Assembly (NCBI GenBank): GCA_002067565.1
Contig: MVQZ01000277.1
Coordinates: forward strand, 1-7,191
DNA length: 7,191 bases
Source: Methanobacterium sp. PtaU1.Bin242
GTDB taxonomy: Archaea > Methanobacteriota > Methanobacteria > Methanobacteriales > Methanobacteriaceae
Reading direction: 5' to 3'
Shown: positions 1 through 4,877 of the stretch, piece after piece
Layout: each line of letters starts with the position of its first letter
Position numbering within the stretch: the first letter of the stretch is position 1
Notes under the pieces: generated by a model
Databases searched by the model: none
Told to the model about the DNA's origin: nothing
Seen by the model: only the letters and a program-made list of their open reading frames with translations
Program-made: the position numbers and the translations under genes

Positions 1-191
1 CAGGTGACTTCTCGATATTTATGATCAGGACAGGTGCAATGGGCTGTTTCATCTTCTAATTTGACGATATAATCTTCATTTCCATTTTGAGAAGGTATTT
101 TAAATAGATTATCTGCTAGCTGTTGGGGTTCATCCCCTTTTGCTATAATTGCACATCCTCTTATTTGTCTTGGATCTTGAGTTGTGATCAT
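1..191 (-). CDS. Insertion-sequence transposase, N-terminal part (runs off left edge)
   Basis: The minus-strand frame opens with ATG at 191 and stays open for 63 codons to the window edge. It begins MITTQDPRQIRGCAI and later reads HCTCPDHKYREVT. The spaced CxC is the first half of a SWIM-type zinc finger (CxCx(n)CxH). This N-terminus, a short TQDPRQ-RG segment followed by a SWIM finger, is typical of a DDE transposase group common in methanogen and bacterial insertion sequences. The catalytic DDE core lies outside the window, so activity cannot be judged. A GGTGA ribosome binding site (196-200) sits 4 nt upstream of the ATG, and a TATA-like box (225-232, minus) lies further up. The divergent neighbour at 310 is a known transposase-associated family, which supports the call. 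The exact IS family is not assigned. Confidence 0.8.
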   Translation of the reverse strand, partial: MITTQDPRQIRGCAIIAKGDEPQQLADNLFKIPSQNGNEDYIVKLEDETAHCTCPDHKYREVT

Positions 192-195
192 CTTT

Positions 196-200
196 TCACC
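196..200 (-). promoter_or_regulatory. Ribosome binding site of the transposase
   Basis: On the minus strand GGTGA stands 4 nt before the ATG at 191, matching the anti-Shine-Dalgarno end of archaeal 16S rRNA. It fixes the start of the transposase frame. Confidence 0.65.
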
Positions 201-210
201 TAATAATTAC

Positions 211-298
211 ATTGTAGCTACAAGTATAAATACTTTTCTACTTTGTAATTACAAAGTAGTCACAATTAAGAACAAAGTACATATATTCAAGCTACAAT
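211..298. promoter_or_regulatory. Divergent control region with nested repeats between transposase and AbrB-like gene
   Basis: The gap between two divergent genes carries several related repeats. ATTGTAGCT (211-219) and AGCTACAAT (290-298) form a 9-nt inverted pair. TTGTAGCTACAA (212-223) is itself palindromic. ACAAAGTA occurs at 251-258 and again at 272-279, and its reverse complement is in the left arm of the palindrome at 238-259. A TATA-like TATTTATA on the minus strand (225-232) suits the transposase. ATATAT on the plus strand (281-286) suits the small gene starting at 310, about 25-30 bp downstream and therefore possibly leaderless. The repeats abut or overlap the BRE position of both promoters. 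A shared operator is my inference; insertion-sequence end signals are the alternative. Confidence 0.5.
238..259. repeat. 22-bp perfect palindrome, probable operator
   Basis: CTACTTTGTAA (238-248) is followed directly by its exact reverse complement TTACAAAGTAG (249-259). The right half core ACAAAGTA recurs at 272-279. The palindrome lies 6 bp upstream of the probable transposase TATA box. Its perfect dyad symmetry suggests binding by a dimeric protein. The AbrB-like product of the adjacent gene is the obvious candidate, by inference only. Confidence 0.6.
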
Positions 299-309
299 AT
301 AATCAAATT

Positions 310-456
310 ATGAAAGAAATGGAAATCACAACTTCAGCTTATGAAGTAATAGAAAAAACAGTGAAATCATCAGGAAACTCAGGAAGAGTATACGTACCCA
401 AAGACTGGATTGGTAAAAGAGTTAAAGTATTACTAATAGAACCACTCGAAAAATAG
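310..456 (+). CDS. DUF2080-type transposase-associated protein, AbrB-like (48 aa)
   Basis: The product reads MKEMEITTS at the start and ends VKVLLIEPLEK. Its core VKSSGNSGRVYVPKDWIG (residues 18-35) matches the swapped-hairpin AbrB/MazE pattern, in which a GNS-(S/G)R-V-hydrophobic-P strand and loop is followed by a G-K-V strand. The small archaeal DUF2080 family is annotated as transposon-encoded or transposase-associated, and here it is divergent from a transposase. The frame is open back to a GTG at 184, but the extra 42 residues cross the control region and are not family-like. I therefore start at ATG 310; ATG 319 is also possible. No ribosome binding site precedes either, and a TATA-like element at 281-286 suggests a leaderless message. 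The role is unknown; DNA binding and control of the element is inferred from the fold. Confidence 0.75.
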   Translation: MKEMEITTSAYEVIEKTVKSSGNSGRVYVPKDWIGKRVKVLLIEPLEK

Positions 457-465
457 ACAACAACC

Positions 466-552
466 TCAATTTAACAACTCTGTTTTACCAACGCCACACT
501 GAACAGAGCCTATAATTCTAACATTATGGTATTTAAAGTGTATGATCTTCAT
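466..552 (-). pseudogene. P-loop NTPase-like N-terminal stub, probably broken by the insertion sequence
   Basis: Reading the minus strand from ATG 552, 28 codons give MKIIHFKYHNVRIIGSVQ then CGVGKTELLN, and a TGA follows at 468-466. A beta-strand-like VRIIGSV followed by CGVGKT-E-LL resembles a Walker A P-loop, although the first glycine of the canonical GxxxxGKT is replaced by valine. The frame stops close to the end of the transposon-borne small gene (456). This is what is expected if the element inserted into, or deleted, the rest of an ATPase gene. No ribosome binding site is visible and the stub is too short to act as an enzyme. It could be a chance frame, so the call is moderate. Confidence 0.4.
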
Positions 553-572
553 GAAAAATAAAAGAAAAATAG
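553..572 (-). terminator. Oligo-T terminator for the SpoIIM-family gene
   Basis: On the minus strand this stretch is pyrimidine-rich with runs T5, T4 and T5, about 70 nt after the stop at 639. It matches the hairpin-free oligo-U terminators usual in archaea. Confidence 0.4.
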
Positions 573-638
573 AATCTTATATTAATGCTAGAAAAATAAC
601 AATTTTATAAACCAGAGTTATATTATTTATATCGAATT

Positions 639-1349
639 TTAATGCACAAGCGCAGAATTAACACCAAAATAAAAATCAACCCAGGACACATAATGGTTGG
701 TCAGGATATAAACCCACCATGTACTCCAAAAAACTTCCAGAACAGCACCAACAGCCAGAAGAAAAATAATTCTCAATAAAATAGGGATAAATTTACTCCT
801 CATATCCTGTTTAAACAGGGTAAATGATCTATTTCTTACAGAACGCAATATTGAACCATAAAACTTTAAAAACGCCTCTATAACCAGAGCACCTGCTAAA
901 AATTCGAAGTAAATATGGAAACATCCCCCCATGATCAAAGCCGCTTTGATAACGCCTACTTTTAAGCTTAAGATGGTGCAGACTGCCCCTATAAAACTGA
1001 ACAAACCAACCAGAATACTGGGTATAATCATGATCCCGGTAAATATACATTCTAAGGATACTTCCAGGTTGTTTCGGAATATATTCCAGGCGGCCCCTCC
1101 TAAATAATAGACAAACTGGTTCAAGAAGTAGTTCCAGGATATTTCTGAGGGTGGTGTTATCTGTACCTCCAGATTTCCCAGGAGAAATCCTCCATTGAAG
1201 ATAAATTGGGCACTTCTAAGATCTAGAAGTGTAAAAACCACCCCTCCCACATAAAATATTAGGATCACTATTAAAACATGTTGGGAAGGCAAAAATCCCC
1301 TTAAAAATTTTCCAATGGATTTCCATCTCATCTGGTTAAAGTAGGCCAT
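639..1349 (-). CDS. SpoIIM/DUF95-family integral membrane protein (236 aa)
   Basis: The protein is strongly hydrophobic, with likely membrane segments near residues 24-42, 98-125, 134-165 and 186-208. Features of the stage II sporulation M/DUF95 family are visible. NNLEVSLECIFTGI (residues 93-106) corresponds to the conserved NN-x(2)-V-x-L-x(4)-G entry into a membrane helix. FHIYFEFLAGALVIEA (144-159) corresponds to the family's H-G-x-x-E-x-x-A motif, with H145 and E149. LAVGAVLEVFW (198-208) corresponds to the last helix with its conserved acidic residue. Archaeal members have no proven function, and sporulation does not occur in these organisms; links to membrane or transport complexes are only speculation. 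ATG 1349 is the first start after an in-frame TAG at 1361-1359. It lacks a well-spaced ribosome binding site, so the start is less certain than the family. It lies 124 nt downstream of cobT, behind a terminator. Confidence 0.7.
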   Translation of the reverse strand: MAYFNQMRWKSIGKFLRGFLPSQHVLIVILIFYVGGVVFTLLDLRSAQFIFNGGFLLGNLEVQITPPSEISWNYFLNQFVYYLGGAAWNIFRNNLEVSLECIFTGIMIIPSILVGLFSFIGAVCTILSLKVGVIKAALIMGGCFHIYFEFLAGALVIEAFLKFYGSILRSVRNRSFTLFKQDMRSKFIPILLRIIFLLAVGAVLEVFWSTWWVYILTNHYVSWVDFYFGVNSALVH

Positions 1350-1378
1350 TATATAATTCTATATCAACATCCCCCATA

Positions 1379-1399
1379 ATGAATTTTTTTAAAATTCAT
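1379..1399. repeat. Inverted repeat upstream of the SpoIIM-family gene
   Basis: ATGAATTTT (1379-1387) and AAAATTCAT (1391-1399) are perfect inverted arms around TTT. On the minus strand the centre resembles a TATA element about 40 bp before the start at 1349, so this may be promoter or operator rather than an RNA hairpin. It is very AT-rich and could be fortuitous. Confidence 0.35.
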
Positions 1400-1442
1400 C
1401 AATATCCCATTTCTACCTAAATAACATAGTTAAACCGGGATT

Positions 1443-1465
1443 TAAAAATAAATAAAAAGAAAAAA
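1443..1465 (-). terminator. Oligo-T terminator of cobT
   Basis: Starting about 8 nt after the cobT stop (1474-1476), the minus strand is almost pure T with occasional A/C (T6, T5 and T5 runs). No stem is evident, as is usual for archaeal termination. It separates cobT from the co-oriented membrane-protein gene. Confidence 0.55.
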
Positions 1466-1473
1466 TAATCAGT

Positions 1474-2544
1474 TTAAAATAATTCCTGACATAATTCTTC
1501 TGTTCTAATACGGATGTCATCCATAGGAACTCCATTAAGTAAAGCTGCCATCATAGCTCCTCCAGCTCCCACACCCTCTTTCACTGATCCATTTAGGTAA
1601 TTTCTGAGGCCTTCATTTTGACTATTTTCAAAATGAGGATCTACTGCATATATGGTGTTATCAGCGATTTGTCGGGATATGTAATTTATATCAGATGTTT
1701 CATCCTCAGCCACAAAGATGGTGGTGGCTATGGATAAATCATCCCAGTTAAATTCAGGTAATGCATCCTTAACAACCGCACAAACAGCCATCATCTGGGT
1801 GCCTCCGGCAAGGGTTACCGGAACAACACTTCCAGCCACAATCCCTGCCACCACCGGTATCATGGGATCCCCCACTACTTCCACCGCTTTAAATGGACGG
1901 GATGCTAATTCCCCTACGTTAAATCCCGATGCATTTAAACCTGCTGACACGACCTCCTGCTTAAGTTTATGGGGATTTTCAGGCATGCTTCCACTGACTT
2001 TATGATTTCCATCATAGCCCATTGCAGTAAGTACCCCCAAGGCCGTGGTGGTCCCTGCAGGGGTGCTTTCACCGATGAAAATATGATCTGTAAGTTTAGA
2101 TATGCTTTTTCCCAGAATTCTGGCCTTATTAAATATTTTCTCTGGATCTGAAACTGCCCTTCCATTTTGAATATTTTCCCCCGGTTTATGGTTGATATTA
2201 ATATAAGGCAGATCAGGTTTAATTGCAGCGCCCGCATCAGCTACTAAAAAGGGAATATCAGCCAGTTCCAGGGATGCTTTAGTAATCACTGCTGGTGTGG
2301 GTGCTGCCGTTCCATCAATGATGGTTTGTGGAATATTAGGAAGGCATAAAGGCTTTCCATGCACAATTAGCTCCACATCAGCGGCAGGAGTGTAATCAGT
2401 GAGTTCGGGAGTTACTCCCGCTCCAGTTATTCCTGGTATGTTCGAGGTCCGTGTACTGGCTATTACGCATAAAAATAGGGAATCTAAATCTTCCAATTCT
2501 GGAAGTTCACCGTCTCGCCCAAATTGTTTAATATTGTCTTTCAA
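1474..2544 (-). CDS. cobT: Archaeal CobT-type nicotinate-nucleotide--dimethylbenzimidazole phosphoribosyltransferase homologue (356 aa)
   Basis: This matches the archaeal CobT/UPF0284 family in length and motifs. Family knowledge: CobT transfers phosphoribose from nicotinate mononucleotide to a lower-ligand base, releasing nicotinate and activating the base for cobamide assembly. Methanogens need cobamides for methyltransferases. Visible segments are TRTSNIPGITGAGVTPE (residues 31-47), the glycine/threonine-rich IGESTPAGTTTALG (157-170, comparable to GEMGIGNTT of bacterial CobT), VTLAGGTQMMAV (243-254) and EGVGAGGAMMAALL (323-336). The last resembles the bacterial EGTGA segment that bears the catalytic glutamate, so E323 is the candidate catalytic residue. 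The start is TTG at 2544, chosen because GGGTGA lies 6 nt upstream. The enzyme is cytosolic. The true base substrate cannot be read from sequence (5-hydroxybenzimidazole is plausible in Methanobacteriales). Confidence 0.88.
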   Translation of the reverse strand: MKDNIKQFGRDGELPELEDLDSLFLCVIASTRTSNIPGITGAGVTPELTDYTPAADVELIVHGKPLCLPNIPQTIIDGTAAPTPAVITKASLELADIPFLVADAGAAIKPDLPYININHKPGENIQNGRAVSDPEKIFNKARILGKSISKLTDHIFIGESTPAGTTTALGVLTAMGYDGNHKVSGSMPENPHKLKQEVVSAGLNASGFNVGELASRPFKAVEVVGDPMIPVVAGIVAGSVVPVTLAGGTQMMAVCAVVKDALPEFNWDDLSIATTIFVAEDETSDINYISRQIADNTIYAVDPHFENSQNEGLRNYLNGSVKEGVGAGGAMMAALLNGVPMDDIRIRTEELCQELF

Positions 2545-2550
2545 TTTATT

Positions 2551-2556
2551 TCACCC
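2551..2556 (-). promoter_or_regulatory. Ribosome binding site that fixes the TTG start of cobT
   Basis: On the minus strand GGGTGA stands 6 nt before TTG 2544-2542. No ATG or GTG in this frame has an equally good site nearby, so the TTG start is well supported. Confidence 0.7.
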
Positions 2557-2770
2557 TGAAATTTTTCATCAATTCATAAAACTATTAGTTAAATTTCACA
2601 CATTATTCAGTTAAATTCAACACCTGATGAGATATAATTTAAAGTTATAAAGTTCAATATACATCGTCCAACTACTAATAGATGTTAGATACTCTTAACT
2701 TTAAATTAAATTATTTAATTAAAGGCTGTAAAAGCTGATTAATAAAATCCAATATCAAAGAAGAATGAAA
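2557..2770. promoter_or_regulatory. Divergent promoter region between cobT and kae1-bud32
   Basis: This AT-rich stretch holds no gene. Candidate promoter elements are TTTATAAC (minus, around 2643-2650) or the TTTTATGAAT region (minus, around 2573-2582) for cobT, and the TTAAATTAAAT-type block (2701-2720) for the fusion gene. The latter contains AATTAAAT (2704-2711) and ATTTAATT (2713-2720) as inverted arms around one T. Individual transcription starts cannot be assigned from sequence. Confidence 0.4.
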
Positions 2771-2776
2771 GTGATG
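2771..2776 (+). promoter_or_regulatory. Ribosome binding site of kae1-bud32
   Basis: GTGATG lies 5 nt before ATG 2782 and matches the GGTGAT core. It also lies inside a five-codon frame (ATG 2765 to TAA 2782) whose stop overlaps the gene start as TAATG. Confidence 0.5.
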
Positions 2777-2781
2777 AAATA

Positions 2782-4419
2782 ATGATATGCATCGGAATAG
2801 AAGGAACTGCAGAGAAGACCGGGATGGGAATTGTGGACTCCTCTGGTGAAATATTAGCCTCTGTGGGAAAATCTCTCATACCCGCCTCTGGAGGAATACA
2901 TCCCCGAGAAGCAGCAGAACATCATGCAGCCAATATCGTGCCCCTGATAAAGGATGCTCTCCAGAAATCTGATCTGAAACTTAAAGACTTGGACTTGGTA
3001 GCCTTCTCCCGGGGCCCTGGATTAGGACCGGCCCTGCGCACCGTGGCCACCGCTGCTCGTTCCCTTAGTCTTGCTTTAAAAGTACCCATTATTGGAGTTA
3101 ATCACTGCATAGGTCATGTGGAAATAGGCCGCCTTACCACAGGAGCCCAGGATCCAGTGACCCTCTATGTGAGTGGGGGTAACAGCCAGGTTATTGCCTT
3201 TGACCGGGGAAGATACCGTGTTTTTGGAGAAACCCTAGACATTGCTCTGGGAAATTGTCTGGACCAGTTCGCCCGTTCAGTTAACCTAGGCCATCCCGGA
3301 GGTCCTCAGGTAGAAAAACTAGCCCTCCAATCAGATAACTACATTAAACTCCCCTACACTGTTAAAGGGATGGATTTATCCTTTTCTGGTCTTCTGACCG
3401 CCGCCTTAAGGAAATATGAAGCTGGTGAGAAGTTGGAGGATGTGTGCTTTAGTCTGCAGGAGACTGCCTTCTCTATGGTAAGCGAAATAACAGAAAGGGC
3501 TCTTGCCCATGCCAAAAAAAGGGAGGTTCTGCTCTGTGGAGGTGTAGCTGCCAACAACCGACTAAGAGAAATAGTTTCCATCATGGCAGAAGAACACTAT
3601 GCAGAATTCTACCAGCCACCCATCAAATATTGTGGAGATAATGGAGCTATGATCGCCTGGATGGGTCAGTTGATGTTTCACTATGGGCTGGTGCAGAAAA
3701 TGAAGGACACTTCGGTTATCCAGCGTTACCGCACTGATCAGGTGGACGTGCCATGGATGAAAAATTCAGATAATCACCTGAAATTACCCATAGGTATGGT
3801 GGAAAAGGGAGCAGAGGCCAACATCTACCCGGGAGAATGGATGGGTCATGATGCTCTGATTAAAGAGAGAATTCCTAAAAGTTACCGTGTAAAAGAAATT
3901 GACCGCCGATTAAGGAAAAAAAGGACGAAAAGTGAATCAAAACTCCTAAACACCGCTAAAACTTGTGGCGTGATCACCCCGTTGATATATGACATTGATA
4001 AAAAAAAGAAATCCATTATCCTAGAAAAGATCAAAGGAAAGACCATAAAGAAAGTTCTTGACATATCAGAACCTCCAAAAATAAAGTTAATCTGTGAAAA
4101 AATCGGAGAAAACATAGCTAGACTCCATAATTGTGGAATTATTCATGGAGACCTTACCACCAGTAACATGCTGCTTCATGGGGATGAAATAGTGTTCATC
4201 GATTTTGGACTGGGAAAAATATCAGAGCTAGTGGAGGATAAGGGTGTGGATCTACTGGTTTTCAAAAAAGCCCTGTCTGGAATTCATTATAATATAGCAG
4301 AAAAATGCTTCCAGTTCATTTTAGAGGGATATAGGGGTGCTGATGGTTATGATAAGATAATAAAGAAAATAGGGGAAATTGAGAGTCGAAGTCGTTATAC
4401 CAGTAATGATTCACTTTAG
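2782..4419 (+). CDS. Kae1-Bud32 fusion: tRNA N6-threonylcarbamoyladenosine synthase with KEOPS kinase/ATPase domain (545 aa)
   Basis: Two KEOPS subunits lie in one chain. Residues 1 to about 325 are Kae1 (TsaD/Qri7 family), which transfers threonylcarbamoyl to A37 of ANN-decoding tRNAs. Metal ligands are visible as H108 and H112 (NHCIGH) and D286 (CGDNGAM). Nucleotide-binding glycine segments are SGGNSQ (131-136) and CGGVAANNR (252-260). After a linker of roughly 15 residues, Bud32 (about 340-545) has the glycine-loop-like GAEANIY (343-349), K360 in ALIKER, E385 in the next helix, the catalytic HGDLTTSN (455-462, D457) and the DFG motif (474-476). Bud32 is a small atypical kinase/ATPase that regulates Kae1. 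This fusion is known in Methanobacteriales and Methanococcales. The other KEOPS subunits (Pcc1, Cgi121) are not in the window. The start ATG has a GTGAT ribosome site and a family-typical MICIGIEGTAEKTG. The Bud32 half is visibly more AT-rich and Lys/Ile-rich than the Kae1 half. Confidence 0.96.
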   Translation: MICIGIEGTAEKTGMGIVDSSGEILASVGKSLIPASGGIHPREAAEHHAANIVPLIKDALQKSDLKLKDLDLVAFSRGPGLGPALRTVATAARSLSLALKVPIIGVNHCIGHVEIGRLTTGAQDPVTLYVSGGNSQVIAFDRGRYRVFGETLDIALGNCLDQFARSVNLGHPGGPQVEKLALQSDNYIKLPYTVKGMDLSFSGLLTAALRKYEAGEKLEDVCFSLQETAFSMVSEITERALAHAKKREVLLCGGVAANNRLREIVSIMAEEHYAEFYQPPIKYCGDNGAMIAWMGQLMFHYGLVQKMKDTSVIQRYRTDQVDVPWMKNSDNHLKLPIGMVEKGAEANIYPGEWMGHDALIKERIPKSYRVKEIDRRLRKKRTKSESKLLNTAKTCGVITPLIYDIDKKKKSIILEKIKGKTIKKVLDISEPPKIKLICEKIGENIARLHNCGIIHGDLTTSNMLLHGDEIVFIDFGLGKISELVEDKGVDLLVFKKALSGIHYNIAEKCFQFILEGYRGADGYDKIIKKIGEIESRSRYTSNDSL

Positions 4420-4434
4420 TTGAATAGGTAAATT

Positions 4435-4455
4435 TAAGATCATTATCTTATTTTT
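4435..4455 (+). terminator. Terminator of kae1-bud32
   Basis: TAAGAT (4435-4440) and ATCTTA (4445-4450) form a 6-bp stem with loop CATT, followed by T5 (4451-4455), 15 nt after the stop codon. The stem is weak; the T-run may be the effective part. Confidence 0.45.
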
Positions 4456-4790
4456 CCAAATAGAAATTAATATGAAAAACCATACATCGCCTAAAAAATG
4501 TCTAATTGCGATTAAATTGTTTAAATAAATTTTAAAACTATATTCCTTTTTTTATAACTTGTATTCCCCTGCTTAACCTAAAATATAATTATTCTACTCT
4601 TTCTTAGGAGGATCCAGTTGAGGTTAAATCATCTGAAAATATTATTTTTTAGGAAATAAGGTGAGAGATAGTTTGAATAGTTTAAAATACCCATGAGGAA
4701 TACTTATCCTGTATACATAAATAAGAAAACTTCAGAGACTGTCTTAAATTCTAAAAAGAGACATATAAGCCCTTCTTTTTTCTGTGAAAA
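4456..4790. other. Gene-poor AT-rich stretch with two very short frames behind good ribosome sites
   Basis: There is no long reading frame on either strand and no tRNA-like fold that I can see. A T7 run (around 4548-4555) may be a second terminator. Two small plus-strand frames stand out. TTG 4618 to TAA 4659 (13 codons, MRLNHLKILFFRK) has AGGAGG (4606-4611) 6 nt upstream. A second, starting at TTG 4673 or GTG 4661 and ending TGA 4694-4696, has GGTGAG (4660-4665). A TATA-like AAAATATAATTATT lies just before the first. They could be leader peptides, gene remnants or chance. I do not call them genes. Confidence 0.35.
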
Positions 4791-4791
4791 T

Positions 4792-4807
4792 CCAAAACTT
4801 TATATAG
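4792..4807 (+). promoter_or_regulatory. Strong BRE/TATA promoter of the pseudomurein-binding protein gene
   Basis: CCAAAACTTTATATAG combines a purine-rich BRE-like stretch with a near-consensus methanogen TATA box (TTTATATAG, 4799-4807). Transcription would begin about 25 bp downstream, near 4828-4832. This puts a GTG at 4824 at or before the transcript 5' end and leaves a leader of about 50 nt before the ribosome site and start near 4878. Confidence 0.75.
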
Positions 4808-4865
4808 TATAACCAAGTGATCAGTGTTTTTGTTTAATACTAGTCCTGAATTTAATTTAGGACAT

Positions 4866-4870
4866 GGAGG
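4866..4870 (+). promoter_or_regulatory. Ribosome binding site pointing to an ATT start
   Basis: GGAGG is followed by a 7-nt spacer and ATT at 4878-4880, in frame with the signal peptide. The nearest in-frame ATG (4896) is 25 nt away, too far for this site. The ATG at 4864 is in another frame and ends after four codons. Confidence 0.55.
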
Positions 4871-4877
4871 CGGTATA

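Noticed and set aside
184..309. N-terminal extension of the AbrB-like gene back to GTG 184
   Set aside because: It overlaps the transposase start and crosses the promoter and palindromes; the 42 extra residues do not look like the family; a TATA-like box lies inside it.
829..1050. A 73-codon minus-strand frame inside the SpoIIM-family gene
   Set aside because: Same strand, different frame, within the family-matching gene and without its own signals.
1718..2237. Open frames of 60-100 codons on both strands inside cobT
   Set aside because: They lie wholly within a well-supported gene, lack ribosome sites and have no recognisable motifs; they arise from its codon pattern.
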